DNA from: Iodobacter fluviatilis
GTDB lineage: Bacteria; Pseudomonadota; Gammaproteobacteria; Burkholderiales; Chitinibacteraceae
NCBI RefSeq assembly: GCF_900451195.1
Contig: NZ_UGHR01000004.1
Span: forward strand, 1 to 64,000
Length of the DNA: 64,000 nucleotides
Direction: 5' to 3'
Shown here: in pieces, positions 33,572-44,183 of the stretch
Layout: every line of letters starts with the position of its first letter
How positions within the stretch are numbered: position 1 is the first letter of the stretch
Notes under the pieces: generated by a model
Told to the model about the DNA's origin: nothing
Seen by the model: only the letters and a program-made list of their open reading frames with translations
The model's database searches: none
Made by a program: the position numbers and the translations under genes

Positions 33572-34588
33572 CTAAATCAATTCGGCGGCTTTAAGTTCTT
33601 GTTTTAAGTAAGCATAGAAAATAGGGGCAGCGACAAGGCCGGGCAAGCCAAAGATTGCTTCCATGAATAGCATGGCGAGTAAAAGCTCCCAGGCAAATGC
33701 ATGGATACGCCCGCCAACGATGCGGGCATTCAAGAAGTACTCTAATTTATGAATGATCACCAAAAAGGCCAGTGAGCCTGCCGCGACTGAGGCGGACACA
33801 CTCATGCTGACGGCGACAATGGCAGTATTAGAAAGAAGATTACCAATCACAGGCAATAATCCTGCTAAAAAAGTAATCACAATCAGGGTTTTAGTCAGCG
33901 GCAACGACACGCCGAGCGAAGGCAGGATGACGGCCAGATAGATCAGCGTAAAAAAGGTATTCAGTGCGGAAATACGAACCTGGGCAAAAACAATTTGCCG
34001 GAAAGAATTGGCTAAGCGGGCGCAACGTGTTTGCAGTGCGCTGAGTAAGGGGGCTTTATCATCACTATTGTGGTGCAAAGACAGCATGGCACCAATCACC
34101 ATGGCGATCAGCATTTGTGCCAGTGTATGGCCTGTGCGTGCACCAATTTGCTGCAGCTGGGCGATATGCTTGTCTGACCATTGATAGAATGCTGTTTTCC
34201 ATGCGCTTACATCTTGCGGAAGGCTTTCCAGCATCCAAGCGGGCAGCCAGTTGGCCAGCTCCAAGTGCAGTGCTTCGGCGATTTCACCCGACTTTCGCAT
34301 AATGCTGGGCATGGATGCCGACTCGCCATGAAACACCGAAGCTAGGCTAAACCCCATTAAGACCAGAAGCAGAATGATGACTGCAGAGAAAATAATTAGG
34401 GCAACAGGTTTTGCGTGTTTGGGGGGAAGGCGTGACACAAGGGGGGCTTGTGCCGCTTGGGCGACTAATTCATAGACTAAAAGACCAATCAGCAAGGCAG
34501 GAAGTAAGTGATTGAGCATCACTAAGAGCAGAAATAGCCCGATGATAAAATAACTGGCAATGCGCGAGTAACGGTCGAGCTTGAGCAT
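33572..34588 (-). CDS. AI-2E/PerM family transporter
   Basis: A 338-residue inner-membrane protein with about seven to eight hydrophobic segments of the UPF0118/PerM family. Examples are YFIIGLFLLLVMLNHLLPALL near the N terminus and IGNLLSNTAIVAVS in the C-terminal bundle. E. coli TqsA of this family exports autoinducer-2; other members are Na+/H+ antiporters or of unknown role. It is a single gene, 100 bp downstream of nadE on the same strand. Confidence 0.85.
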   Translation of the reverse strand: MLKLDRYSRIASYFIIGLFLLLVMLNHLLPALLIGLLVYELVAQAAQAPLVSRLPPKHAKPVALIIFSAVIILLLVLMGFSLASVFHGESASMPSIMRKSGEIAEALHLELANWLPAWMLESLPQDVSAWKTAFYQWSDKHIAQLQQIGARTGHTLAQMLIAMVIGAMLSLHHNSDDKAPLLSALQTRCARLANSFRQIVFAQVRISALNTFFTLIYLAVILPSLGVSLPLTKTLIVITFLAGLLPVIGNLLSNTAIVAVSMSVSASVAAGSLAFLVIIHKLEYFLNARIVGGRIHAFAWELLLAMLFMEAIFGLPGLVAAPIFYAYLKQELKAAELI

Positions 34589-34688
34589 GATTTAATCCGG
34601 GAGTCGGTAGTTCGGGTTAAGTGTAAGGGGGGCAGGCTTTAGGAGCAGGCCGCCTCAATGACGACCTGCTTTTTGCTCATCCAAACAG

Positions 34689-36287
34689 CTACATCGAAAA
34701 GCGATTGGTAATTGGCATGCGCCAGTCTTTGCCAAAAGCGCGATGAGTAATGCGTGGCCCTACCGGAGCCTGACGGCGCTTGTATTCATTGATGGTGAGT
34801 AAATGCACCACGCGATCCACATCCGCCTTAGCAAAGCCTTTGGCAATAATGTCGGCACGGCTCAGGTTTTCTTCTACATAGGCTTGCAAAATGGCGTCCA
34901 GAATTTCATAAGCAGGCAATGAATCCTGGTCGGTTTGATCTGGGCGAAGCTCGGCTGATGGCGGACGGGTAATAATCCGCTCCGGAATCACCATGCCTTG
35001 CGTATTGCGCCAGCTGGACAATTGATAAACCAGTGTTTTTGCCACGTCTTTAAGCACAGCAAAGCCACCCGCCATATCGCCATAGAGCGTAGCGTAACCG
35101 GTGGTCATTTCGGATTTATTGCCGGTGGTGAGCACCAGTTTGCCTGATTTATTAGAAAGTGCCATCAGGAGCGTGCCTCGGGCGCGTGCTTGCAGATTTT
35201 CTTCGGTGGTATCCGCCGCCAGGCCTTCAAATTCAGCAGAGAGGCCGTTCATAAAGGCTTCGTAGATCGGCCAGATTTCGATTTCTGAATACTTGCAGCC
35301 TAGGATTTTAATCATCTCGCGCGAGTCATTTACGCTGATATCCGCGGTGTAGCGGGAAGGCATCATCACCGCATGTACTTTATCTGCACCAAGCGCATCA
35401 ACGGCAATGGCAAGCGTCAGTGCTGAATCAATCCCACCAGATAAACCTAATAGCACACCAGGGAAGCGATTTTTGCCAATATAGTCTTGCACGCCCAAAA
35501 CAAGGGCCTGATAGGCGCTGGCTTCATCGCTTAAATCCGGGGTGATTTCAGCGGTTTGCAGATCGCCTTTTTGATATTCAACGATCGCCACTTGCTCGCT
35601 GAATGCGGGTAGCTGTGCAACCAGTTCGCCTGATTTATTCAGGGCAAAAGACTGGCCGTCGAAAATCAGCTCATCCTGCCCGCCCACCATATTGCAATAT
35701 ACCATCGCCATGCCTGTTTCGTCCACACGCTGGCCGACTACTTCGCGGCGGGTGGATTGCTTGGCCTGGTTGTACGGAGATGCATTCAGTATGAGTAATA
35801 ATTCAGCGCCTTCGTCGTCTGCGGCTGAGGCTGGCTCTACATCCCAGATATCTTCACAAATGGCCAAACCAATCTGCACGCCATCTTGCTCGAATACAAA
35901 GGGTGAATAGCCGGGTGAGAAATAACGTACTTCATCAAATACCTGATCATTGGGCAGCAGCAATTTATCGTAGCGGCCTAATACATTGCCATCCCGAATC
36001 ACGATTGCGCTGTTAAAACGCTCGTCGCCACTGGCGCGCGGATAGCCCAGCACCAATGTAATACCGTCCAGCTCGTCAATAAAGCGGCCAACGCACTGGG
36101 CGCACTCGGCTAAAAAGGCCGGGCGCAGCAGCAGGTCTTCCGGTGGATAGCCGCTTAAGGCCAGCTCTGGCGTGAGTAAAATATCCGCGCCTTTGGCCTT
36201 TGCCTCGGCGGCGGCCGCAAAGATTTTGGTCGTGTTGCCGGCAAGATCGCCGACGATGGAATTGAGCTGGGCAAGGGCGATTTTCAT
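34689..36287 (-). CDS. nadE: Glutamine-dependent NAD+ synthetase
   Basis: A 532-residue two-domain enzyme that amidates nicotinate adenine dinucleotide to NAD+. The N-terminal nitrilase-type glutaminase (about 1-250) has LTPELALSGYPPEDLL (Glu), YDKLLLPN (Lys) and AICEDIW (Cys). The C-terminal synthetase has the PP-loop GLSGGIDSALTLAIAVDALG and TGNKSEMTTGYATLYGD. ATG 36287 begins the standard MKIALAQLNS; an upstream TTG reading would only add eight residues. Confidence 0.96.
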   Translation of the reverse strand: MKIALAQLNSIVGDLAGNTTKIFAAAAEAKAKGADILLTPELALSGYPPEDLLLRPAFLAECAQCVGRFIDELDGITLVLGYPRASGDERFNSAIVIRDGNVLGRYDKLLLPNDQVFDEVRYFSPGYSPFVFEQDGVQIGLAICEDIWDVEPASAADDEGAELLLILNASPYNQAKQSTRREVVGQRVDETGMAMVYCNMVGGQDELIFDGQSFALNKSGELVAQLPAFSEQVAIVEYQKGDLQTAEITPDLSDEASAYQALVLGVQDYIGKNRFPGVLLGLSGGIDSALTLAIAVDALGADKVHAVMMPSRYTADISVNDSREMIKILGCKYSEIEIWPIYEAFMNGLSAEFEGLAADTTEENLQARARGTLLMALSNKSGKLVLTTGNKSEMTTGYATLYGDMAGGFAVLKDVAKTLVYQLSSWRNTQGMVIPERIITRPPSAELRPDQTDQDSLPAYEILDAILQAYVEENLSRADIIAKGFAKADVDRVVHLLTINEYKRRQAPVGPRITHRAFGKDWRMPITNRFSM

Positions 36288-36383
36288 CGGATGGGTTTCG
36301 GCAGGAAGCAAAAAACCTATTTTAAGCCAGAACGCTGCGGGAATGTACGCTGGCCTCAGTTTTATCGTTGCCGTGCAGAACGC

Positions 36384-38006
36384 TCAGATGATTACCTCAT
36401 CCAGGCGGTAGCGGGAGACAATGCTTTGCATGTCCTGCGCCATATTTTGCAGGCTGGCTGCGGTGTTTGCGGCCTCATCGGCAGCCTTGTGGCTGTGTAG
36501 GCTGATATCTCCCAGCGCATTAAGTTGTTGCACTAGCGTATGGCTTTCATCATGCCGGTCCACAATTCCCTGCGTCATACTGCCGACCAGTTTGGTCATT
36601 TGATTATTCTGCATCTGCAAATGGCTGAGGGTGCGCTCGGCGTCTTCTGCGCTGCTGACGCCATGCGCTACTTCGTTCACCGCCTCATTCATGGCAAGGC
36701 CCACACTTTCTGCCATTTTGCGGATAGAGCTAATTTGCAGGTTGATATCTTCGGTAGATTGTTTAGTCCGCTCGGCCAGTTTTCTGACTTCATCGGCAAC
36801 CACAGCAAAGCCGCGCCCTGATTCACCGGCTCTGGCGGCCTCAATCGCAGCATTAAGTGCAAGTAAATTGGTTTGCCCGGCGACGTCTTTAATGACCGCC
36901 ACCACTTCGGCAATTTTCTGGTTCTCAGTATGCAGCTGATCCAGTTGCCCAGAGGCACTGTGCACCGCAAGGGCTATGCCACGCACGCGGGCAATGGCCT
37001 CGCTGATGGTTGTAATCCCTGATTCGGTCAGTTGATTGGATTGATCAATAAGAGTTTGCGTTGTACCTGCCTGGGCTGCCATCGCCTGCATGCCCTGATC
37101 AAGCTGCGCCAGTGTTTTAAGCATGATGTGGGTGGTTTCCTGCTGTTGTTTGGATGCACCCAGCGTTTTATGTGCGTGCATGGCCATTAAATCGGCAGCA
37201 TGGGTGACGGTCTGAGTTTTACCCCGCAGGGCAAATAAGCTGCGTTGCAAGCTGCCTATCATTTTGCCGAAGGCCTGAATGCTGCGGCCAATCTCATCGC
37301 GGCGGGCAGAGGAGGGGGGGCGGGTAAAATCATGTTCGCTGGCAATGTGCTCTACTTCCTGGCGCAGGGATAAAAGTGGCCGCGTGAGTGAGCGTGAAAA
37401 CCAGATTCCCAGAGCAGCCAGTAAAGTTACGCTGACCAGCAGGGTGAAAATAAGTAAATGTTGTGCATCAAGGTAGGTGGCTGCTGCTTGGCCAGCCAGC
37501 ACATTGGCGCGCTGCTGCTTATTGATGACCAGTTTTTCAAGCAGGCCCTGTGTTTTGTGTGCCAGTGCTACACCCTGGCCTAGCTCGGTATGCAGGGCTT
37601 CTGTTTTATCTTGAATCAGTGATGCTTGTAGCACTTTATCGTTGAGTAGCAGAAAAGCCGCTAAAGAGTCGGCTAATTCTTTGGGCAGGCTAACCTCTGT
37701 GTTCTGGAGTGTTTGGTACTCATTCAGGCTTTTTTGCAGGCGGGCACGTAATGATTCCACACGATGGTAGGCCGCCGAGGTGACTTCATCATCATCGCTA
37801 ATAATATGCTGATAGCTCATGACGCGGATTTCTTCAAAATCAGCATTGATCTGATTGACGATGCGCATGGTTTGCAGATTACTTTGGCTGAGTTCTTCTA
37901 AGCTTTGATTGACTTGCTTTAGAGCCAGAACGCCTGTTCCTCCCATTAAGACCATCGCTAACGTAGCGCCCGCCACCATCAATCCTAGTTTATTACCAAT
38001 TTCCAT
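36384..38006 (-). CDS. Methyl-accepting chemotaxis protein
   Basis: A 540-residue chemoreceptor. Transmembrane helices at about 8-30 and 183-206 flank a helical periplasmic domain of the 4-helix-bundle type; a HAMP domain (about 207-260) and the cytoplasmic signalling coiled coil follow. The tip [18 protein letters not shown] contacts CheA/CheW. There is no C-terminal NWETF-type CheR tether. Divergent from a second receptor; the 286-bp gap should contain both promoters, though no sigma-28 site was convincing. Confidence 0.94.
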   Translation of the reverse strand: MEIGNKLGLMVAGATLAMVLMGGTGVLALKQVNQSLEELSQSNLQTMRIVNQINADFEEIRVMSYQHIISDDDEVTSAAYHRVESLRARLQKSLNEYQTLQNTEVSLPKELADSLAAFLLLNDKVLQASLIQDKTEALHTELGQGVALAHKTQGLLEKLVINKQQRANVLAGQAAATYLDAQHLLIFTLLVSVTLLAALGIWFSRSLTRPLLSLRQEVEHIASEHDFTRPPSSARRDEIGRSIQAFGKMIGSLQRSLFALRGKTQTVTHAADLMAMHAHKTLGASKQQQETTHIMLKTLAQLDQGMQAMAAQAGTTQTLIDQSNQLTESGITTISEAIARVRGIALAVHSASGQLDQLHTENQKIAEVVAVIKDVAGQTNLLALNAAIEAARAGESGRGFAVVADEVRKLAERTKQSTEDINLQISSIRKMAESVGLAMNEAVNEVAHGVSSAEDAERTLSHLQMQNNQMTKLVGSMTQGIVDRHDESHTLVQQLNALGDISLHSHKAADEAANTAASLQNMAQDMQSIVSRYRLDEVII

Positions 38007-38292
38007 TAGAAGAGCACACCGTCTGAAAGGGCTGCAGTATGGTTGGTGAATATGTAAGCGATATGTCTAGATGATTAATAAATCTTACTGTTTTGCTGAC
38101 AATTCGTGTTAGTGCTTTGATGGTCGATCTCAATTGTCGTGAAGGCTTGCGGTGTATGGGCTCAAAGAGAAATGACACCAAGACCTGTTTTCTATTCTTA
38201 GCTAATAAGCTCAGTGGTGCTATTTCTCTGTTTCCTTAGTACTGAGCTGTCCTATTCTTTAATAGAGCGCGTTGCTCAATGGGGCATCTGGT

Positions 38293-39909
38293 ATGCGTAC
38301 TGTAAAAACTATGTTTTTAGCATTAGGTTTTTTGGTCGTGTTTACTTTGGTTTTATTAGTGAGCGTAGCAATTTTGCTGAAAAAAAGCGCTGACGAACAT
38401 GGGCAGGCCGAGTTTCAGCGATATAACTCTTATTTACTGGCTGATGAGTTAAGGCAAAGTTCGGATGATCTGACTCGTTTAGCTCGCAGCTATGTGGTGA
38501 CCGGGGATGCTAAATATGAAAAACAATATTGGGATGTGCTTAATATCCGCAATGGAAAAAAACCACGACCTCAGGAATATCAGCGTATTTATTGGGATTT
38601 TAAGGCGGTCAGCGATCGTTTGCCCCGGCCTGATGGTGAGCAAATAGCCTTGCAACAATTAATGCTCAAAGCAGGCTTTTCTGAGGCAGAATTTGCCAAG
38701 TTAAAAGAAGCCCAAGCTAATTCTGATGGCTTGGTTAAAAGCGAAACGATTGCAATGAATGCGGTAAAAGGGCTTTTTGCGGATGATCAAGGGGGCTTCA
38801 CCAAACAAGGGGAACCCGATTTAAAACTCGCTGCCGATTTAATGCACAACACCGCATATCACCAGTACAAAGCGCAAATTATGCGTCCGGTGGATGATTT
38901 TTTTGTGTTGCTGGATAAAAGAACATCGGCTGCTGCTGGGCATGCAGAACAAAAGCTGCTGTTTTATTTACAAGTGCTGTTGGGCATGATTTTTTTATTT
39001 GGGCTGGGTATTTTGCTGGTGTTAATTCGGATGTATCACCGTTTGATCCGCTTATTGGGGTGTGAGCCTGTTGATGCGCTGCAAGTTGTGCAGGAAATGG
39101 CCGCCGGAAACCTAAACTCCCGGTTTAATGTAAGCCATGCTCAGAGCCTGATGGGGGCTTTGGATGGGATGAACCAGCAGTTCAGATTGGTGATTGGTGA
39201 TATCAAAGCTGCATCGGGCGTGCTTGCACTGACTTCGGGGCAGGTGAATGCATCTGCTCAGCGCTTATCGCAAAATTCATCAGAGCAAATGATGAATATT
39301 GAAAACACCAGTGAAGCGTTGAAAGAAATAAATTTTACCGTCAGTAAAAATAGTGAAAATGCCAAAATGACCGGCAGCATGGCGGAAAAATCATCCAGTG
39401 ACGCCACAAAAGGCGGTGAGGCCGTTAAGCAAACAGTGAATGCCATGCGGCAAATTGCCAGAAAAATTAGCATTATTGATGATATCGCCTACCAGACTAA
39501 TTTATTAGCGCTTAATGCGGCGATTGAAGCGGCTAGGGCCGGTGAAAATGGCAAGGGTTTTGCGGTGGTGGCATCTGAAGTCAGAAAACTGGCAGAACGC
39601 AGCCAGCTGGCTGCACAGGAAATCAGCGATTTGGCGATGAGCAGCGTGAGCCAAGCAGAGGCTGCAGGTAAGCTGCTCGAAGATATTGTGCCCTCTATTC
39701 GGAAAACCTCTTTATTGATCCAGGAGATTTCCTATGCCTCACAAGAGCAGGCTCAGGGAATAGACAGTATCAGTAGCTCGGTAGAGCAACTCACCCAAGT
39801 CACTCAGGCCAACGCTAGCGCTGCTGACTCACTTAGCAGCGCTGCGCGGGAGCTGGCAGAACACGCCAGAGGGCTTGAGAAAAACATAAGTTTTTTTCAA
39901 GGGAAGTAG
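38293..39909 (+). CDS. Methyl-accepting chemotaxis protein
   Basis: A 538-residue chemoreceptor with transmembrane helices at about 9-31 and 222-245, a roughly 190-residue helical periplasmic sensor, a weak HAMP-like stretch and the conserved tip [20 protein letters not shown]. Its periplasmic domain differs from the divergent receptor's, so the two probably sense different ligands. The start at 38293 was taken because upstream codons begin with TTG and add no family sequence. Confidence 0.93.
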   Translation: MRTVKTMFLALGFLVVFTLVLLVSVAILLKKSADEHGQAEFQRYNSYLLADELRQSSDDLTRLARSYVVTGDAKYEKQYWDVLNIRNGKKPRPQEYQRIYWDFKAVSDRLPRPDGEQIALQQLMLKAGFSEAEFAKLKEAQANSDGLVKSETIAMNAVKGLFADDQGGFTKQGEPDLKLAADLMHNTAYHQYKAQIMRPVDDFFVLLDKRTSAAAGHAEQKLLFYLQVLLGMIFLFGLGILLVLIRMYHRLIRLLGCEPVDALQVVQEMAAGNLNSRFNVSHAQSLMGALDGMNQQFRLVIGDIKAASGVLALTSGQVNASAQRLSQNSSEQMMNIENTSEALKEINFTVSKNSENAKMTGSMAEKSSSDATKGGEAVKQTVNAMRQIARKISIIDDIAYQTNLLALNAAIEAARAGENGKGFAVVASEVRKLAERSQLAAQEISDLAMSSVSQAEAAGKLLEDIVPSIRKTSLLIQEISYASQEQAQGIDSISSSVEQLTQVTQANASAADSLSSAARELAEHARGLEKNISFFQGK

Positions 39910-39948
39910 ATGCTTTTGAGGGAGGTATTAGCCTGCAGGCCCCACTCC

Positions 39949-41373
39949 TTACTCCTCATCCGGCATAATGCTTTCGGCGTAATCAAAGAGCGCAGAAAGA
40001 ATATCAGCCTGCTGCTCATTGACGTTTTCCGATAGCATATCAATCGCATCGCCAAAGGCCTCTAAGGTGCGCGCTCCCCCTGCGCCGTCAAATAATCTGG
40101 CAGCTCGGTGCTGCTCCCAGCGGCGTAGTTCGGCAGGGCTTAGGCTTTGTGGAAAGTTTCTAGCGCGGTAGCGGAAAAACACTTCTTCAAGACGGCGGTC
40201 TTCAAAGCTCACCCGCTCTTTTGCCAGCTCTTCGGGGCTAAAGTTGCGTAGCTTAGCTAACAAACGCTTATCGTTATTGCCAATAAAGCCGCCATATAAG
40301 TCTTCATCCACATCGGCTTGGTGATGCTCAGTAGTAAACACCTGTTGCCAGATTGCGGACATATCGGGAGCGACTTCGGCTATTTTGGCGTGCGCTAAGG
40401 CCTGCTCTACATCGATATTCCAGTGTGCGGCGCGCTCGCTACTCAAGGTTTTGAGATTGCCAATCACAATGGGTGACTTATTAATATGGATGCTTTTAAT
40501 CGGCAGGCGAGTGATGCCTTCGGGTAAATCTGCCGTTTTGCTGAACATACGTAGGCGGATGGTTTCTGCGTCCAGCTTGAAAATTTCGCTTGGATCAAAA
40601 GCTAAATCCCAAACAATGATTTCGTTTTTATTGCTGGGGTGCATGGCGAGCGGCCAAACCAGCGCGATGCAGCCACGCTCTGCGGAAAACATGCCGCTGA
40701 TATGCAGGAAAGGTTTGCTATTGGGTAAGCCAATTTGCTCCAGTACCTTGTCTTTTTTGCGTAGCGAAAAACAAAAATCGAAAAGTTTGGGTTGTTTCTC
40801 ACGAATCAGCCGAGCCAGTGCAACGGTGGCGCGTACATCAGACAGCGCATCGTGCGCCGCTTCGTGGCTGATGCCGTTGGCTTGGGTGAGGTGCTCAAGT
40901 TTGAAGGAAGGGCGGCCATCTTCGTGCGTGGGCCAGACTATGCCTTCGGGGCGCAGCGCATAGGTGGTGCGAACCACATCGAGCAAATCCCAGCGGCTGC
41001 AATCATTTTGCCATTCACGCGAATAGGGCTCGATCAGATTGCGCCAAAACATAAAGCGCGTCACTTCATCGTCAAAACGAATCGAGTTATAGCCTAGTCC
41101 TACCGTGCCAGGCATGGCCAGCTCGGCCTCGATACGGGCTGCAAACTCAAACTCATCTACGCCATTTTCTAAGCAGTGCTGTGGCGTAATGCCGGTCAGC
41201 AGGCAGGCTTCCGGGTCGGGCAGGTAGTCAGGAGCGGGTTTACAGAAAATATTGAGCGGCTGGCCGATTTCATTTAATTCTGCATCGGTGCGAATGCCAG
41301 CAAATTGCGAAGGGCGATCACGGCGTGGGCTGATGCCAAATGTTTCGTAATCGTGCCAGTAAAAGGTATGCAT
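39949..41373 (-). CDS. sbcB: Exodeoxyribonuclease I
   Basis: A 474-residue single-strand 3'-5' DNA exonuclease used in recombination and mismatch repair. The DnaQ-like nuclease has WHDYETFG (Asp-x-Glu), a LGYNSIRFDDEVTRFMFWRN segment and HDALSDVRAT (His, Asp). The SH3-like and C-terminal helical domains follow, and the SSB-binding C-terminal region is present. Length equals E. coli ExoI (475). Confidence 0.96.
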   Translation of the reverse strand: MHTFYWHDYETFGISPRRDRPSQFAGIRTDAELNEIGQPLNIFCKPAPDYLPDPEACLLTGITPQHCLENGVDEFEFAARIEAELAMPGTVGLGYNSIRFDDEVTRFMFWRNLIEPYSREWQNDCSRWDLLDVVRTTYALRPEGIVWPTHEDGRPSFKLEHLTQANGISHEAAHDALSDVRATVALARLIREKQPKLFDFCFSLRKKDKVLEQIGLPNSKPFLHISGMFSAERGCIALVWPLAMHPSNKNEIIVWDLAFDPSEIFKLDAETIRLRMFSKTADLPEGITRLPIKSIHINKSPIVIGNLKTLSSERAAHWNIDVEQALAHAKIAEVAPDMSAIWQQVFTTEHHQADVDEDLYGGFIGNNDKRLLAKLRNFSPEELAKERVSFEDRRLEEVFFRYRARNFPQSLSPAELRRWEQHRAARLFDGAGGARTLEAFGDAIDMLSENVNEQQADILSALFDYAESIMPDEE

Positions 41374-41448
41374 ATAGATAAAGCCTCAGGGAATCGCTGC
41401 CCGATTATAAGGCTTTTGAATTTGCATGGTACTTTAAGCAAGAGTGAT

Positions 41449-42483
41449 TTATTGCTTGCGCGGGCTAAGGCTGCGAAACGGCGCGGCCAGTGGGTCACCA
41501 ATAAATACGCCTTGAGCAGGCCATTCCACACTTTTCCAATAGGCCTCAACGGCAGAGGCTCCTGCCAGATAGTGAAACAACAAAACCTGCGGGTGAGGGA
41601 ATTTTTGCGGATAAGAATAAGGCTCGCTCACGGTGCCGTAGCTGGCGGTTGCGCCTGCTTCCAGCCACTTTAAGCTGCTCATCTGGCTGCTGTCGGTCAG
41701 CATGCCGCCATAAGAGGTGAGGTGGTCAGCCAGTGCGCCGGGTAGAAACTGCAAGGTTTCCAGCTTATCTACCTTTGTCAGCCCTGTTTGATAAATCAGC
41801 ACATCTTTTTTATGGCTAAGGACATCACTGGCCAGATTTTCAATCCTGACTGGCGGGCGCTGCAGGGTTTGGCTGCGCGGGAAAAGGGGGGCTCTGGCGT
41901 TGCGGTTGGTGTCACTCGTGGTTAAATAATAGGCCGTGCCTTGAGGAAAACTTCCCCAAGCCTCTGCTCCCCGATCAATGAATTTTTTCGCCTCCGCCAG
42001 ATTGTTGGCTGCCAGCATCATGCTGGGACGTATGCCCAGATCACTAAAAGGCAGTGTGCTGGCGTGGTTGAAATAAGGGGAGGCTGGTGTAGGCTTGCCA
42101 CTATCCTGACAGAGCCCTTCTTTATATCCCAGCGTAAATACATAGGTTATTCCAAGGCAATTCACCCGATATGGTTTAGCCCAAGCGAGTGCTAATGCCT
42201 GAATATGTACGGGCAGCACCGCATCCAGTTCTGATTTAGCCTGTGCAAACTCACCTTCACTAACCCAGCTTCGGTCAATGGGCAGGCTAATCTCAAAAAT
42301 TTGCTCAGCCTTTAAACCATGCTTCAGAACGTAATAACGGGCAATTTCTGCAGAGAGCGGATCATTACGATTCACCACCACCGCCAGCTGGCTGGCATTG
42401 AGCTGATAGAAAGGTAATTTGGGTGGCACTGCCCAAAGTGCAGCAGAAACAAGCAAAGAGAAAAAGGCGAAGAGTGGCTTCAC
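41449..42483 (-). CDS. TIGR03790 family secreted protein
   Basis: A 344-residue exported protein (signal peptide MKPLFAFFSLLVSAALWAVP). It has the TIGR03790 pattern: LAVVVNRNDPLSAEIARYYV near the N terminus, ALALAWAKPYRVNCLGITYVF, the central LTTSDTNRNARAPLFP, and a C-terminal GATASYGTVSEPYSYPQKFP followed by GDPLAAP. The family resembles peptidase C25/gingipain-like folds in its overall sequence pattern, but its function is not known. It lies 75 bp upstream of sbcB on the same strand. Confidence 0.8.
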   Translation of the reverse strand: MKPLFAFFSLLVSAALWAVPPKLPFYQLNASQLAVVVNRNDPLSAEIARYYVLKHGLKAEQIFEISLPIDRSWVSEGEFAQAKSELDAVLPVHIQALALAWAKPYRVNCLGITYVFTLGYKEGLCQDSGKPTPASPYFNHASTLPFSDLGIRPSMMLAANNLAEAKKFIDRGAEAWGSFPQGTAYYLTTSDTNRNARAPLFPRSQTLQRPPVRIENLASDVLSHKKDVLIYQTGLTKVDKLETLQFLPGALADHLTSYGGMLTDSSQMSSLKWLEAGATASYGTVSEPYSYPQKFPHPQVLLFHYLAGASAVEAYWKSVEWPAQGVFIGDPLAAPFRSLSPRKQ

Positions 42484-42844
42484 GATAAAGGAGTCCGGAT
42501 CTTTGAATGAGAGCGATGTTATGTCAGTAAAATTGGGAATGCTAGCGGCTTCAGTGAGGATTTTTTTAAGTCTGTGAGTGTATATGCAACAAGTGTTTGT
42601 AATGTTTAATTTTGTTTTTGAAAATATTCATATCTTAAATATGAATATTTGTTTTTTATTTTTATATAAATGAGCAATTTTATTGCGATATTTATAAATA
42701 TTAAACGTAATAAACATGAGAATGACTCAATTTTAGTTAATACTGAAATCCTTATATTAATAGCTTCTTATTTTTATAGTTGCAGTGTTTTTATTTATTC
42801 ATGGTAGTTTTGGTTCTTTGGATAAAATTTCTGGAGGCTTTCAC
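42484..42844. promoter_or_regulatory. AT-rich divergent intergenic region with palindrome
   Basis: A 361-bp, very AT-rich gap between the TIGR03790 and PEP-CTERM genes. It contains a perfect 11-bp inverted repeat (AAATATTCATA 42622-42632 / TATGAATATTT 42640-42650, 7-bp spacer), which may be an operator or hairpin. No specific promoter can be assigned with confidence. Confidence 0.4.
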
Positions 42845-43426
42845 ATGATGAAAAAGCTAACACTTGCAATTTTACTGGTTTCTTCCGCTTCGCATGCCGC
42901 TGTGTTTGATTTTAGTGGCAGCATTAACTTCCACAAAGATGTTGTAAAGCTCGGGTTTACCTTGAATCAGACGAATACAGACGTAAAAGTCTGGACCGAT
43001 TCGTTTCGTAATGGTGTGAATTTTGATCCGATCACTGCTGTTTGGCAAAAGTCTGGCCAAGATTGGAAGTTGCTGGAACAAAACGATGATGACGGTAGCA
43101 TTGCTGCGGGGCAAACCCGCTATGACTCCGGCTTGAAATTTACGAGTCTGGGCGCGGGTGAGTATCTGTTTACAATCGCAACATATAATAATTCTGCTGT
43201 TGGCCCGTTGCTAAGTAATGGTTTTGTTTTTGATGGGCAGGCACCGATTCGGCTTGAAGACTGGAATCAGCCAGCAAATGGTTTGAACAGAGGGAAAGAG
43301 TGGAGCGTGCACTTAAGCGGAGTAGATACCGTGACCCCGGTGCCGGAGCCAGAAACCTATGCCTTAATGGGAATGGGCTTGCTAGGATTATTGGGCGCTG
43401 CCCGTCGCCGAAAAGCAGCAGCCTGA
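42845..43426 (+). CDS. PEP-CTERM sorting domain protein (DVUA0089-like)
   Basis: A 193-residue secreted protein. It has a signal peptide (MMKKLTLAILLVSSASHA), a beta-rich body and a C-terminal sorting signal: V166-P-E-P, a hydrophobic helix (YALMGMGLLGLLG) and a basic end ARRRK. This signal is processed by an exosortase and linked to exopolysaccharide production. The body (IAAGQTRYDSGL, GEYLFTIATYNN) resembles the DVUA0089 type. GGAGG lies 8 bases before the ATG at 42845. No exosortase gene is in the window. Confidence 0.88.
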   Translation: MMKKLTLAILLVSSASHAAVFDFSGSINFHKDVVKLGFTLNQTNTDVKVWTDSFRNGVNFDPITAVWQKSGQDWKLLEQNDDDGSIAAGQTRYDSGLKFTSLGAGEYLFTIATYNNSAVGPLLSNGFVFDGQAPIRLEDWNQPANGLNRGKEWSVHLSGVDTVTPVPEPETYALMGMGLLGLLGAARRRKAAA

Positions 43427-43452
43427 GCTTATCAGGCTGATTAATACGCAGC

Positions 43453-43492
43453 AAAGCAAAAAGCCCAACCTTGCGGATGGGCTTTTTGCTTT
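43453..43492. terminator. Bidirectional terminator after the PEP-CTERM gene
   Basis: AAAGCAAAAAGCCCA and TGGGCTTTTTGCTTT form a perfect 15-bp inverted repeat with T-runs on both strands. It separates the PEP-CTERM gene from the convergent tRNA cluster. Confidence 0.9.
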
Positions 43493-43497
43493 CTTAC

Positions 43498-43574
43498 TGG
43501 GGTGGCTGATGGGGCTCGAACCCACGACAACAGGAATCACAATCCTGGACTCTACCAACTGAGCTACAGCCACC
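43498..43574 (-). tRNA. tRNA-His (GTG)
   Basis: 77 nt including the extra G-1 and encoded CCA. The acceptor stem GTGGCTG pairs with CAGCCAC, with G-1 opposite C73, the histidine identity pair. The anticodon loop has GTG. Confidence 0.97.
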
Positions 43575-43655
43575 GCTGAGCGGTGCGTTTAACACTTAAA
43601 ATACTACAAGTCTTAAACAAAAATTTTGGTCCGTTTTAATAGTCGATCACACACT

Positions 43656-43732
43656 TGGCGCACCCGACAGGAATCGAACCTGTAACCTACGGCTTAGAAG
43701 GCCGTTGCTCTATCCAGTTGAGCTACGGGCAC
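43656..43732 (-). tRNA. tRNA-Arg (TCT)
   Basis: 77 nt with encoded CCA. The anticodon loop CTTCTAA gives TCT (reads AGA/AGG), and the T-arm GGTTCGATTCC is standard. The acceptor stem contains G-T pairs. Middle gene of a Pro-Arg-His tRNA cluster transcribed on the minus strand. Confidence 0.97.
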
Positions 43733-43814
43733 ACTGTACAACCGTACTATAAATCAGCTTATCTGGGAGGATAAGATCTTACTTTAAAACAACTTATCGT
43801 ATAAGGATAAGTTC

Positions 43815-43891
43815 TGGTCGGGGCGGTGGGATTCGAACTCACGACCCTCTGCTCCCAAAGCAGATGCGCTACCGGGCTGCGCTACGCCCCG
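43815..43891 (-). tRNA. tRNA-Pro (TGG)
   Basis: 77 nt with encoded CCA. Acceptor CGGGGCG pairs with CGCCCCG; anticodon loop TTTGGGA gives TGG. First gene of the Pro-Arg-His cluster. Confidence 0.97.
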
Positions 43892-44183
43892 AACAGAGGA
43901 CGCAATATACTGTGAGGATTTTTTTGCGTCAAGCACCTTCGTGATCTTTTTTCATGGGGTAGGAGGAAAAACCATGCAAAAACCGGGGTTTTTCTTATGC
44001 TACTTATTGTTTTATAAGGTGATTTTTGCTTGTAAAAATATTTTAATCGTAGACTAAATTTTTTAATATTTCTTACTTGGTTCAATGGGGCTTAGTTTGA
44101 AAAATATGCAGGAAATGTTTGGGCTGGAGGCTTTTGCATGAGAAAATGCGTTTTTTGCGATCGTTACAGCAGGAGTTTTACCC

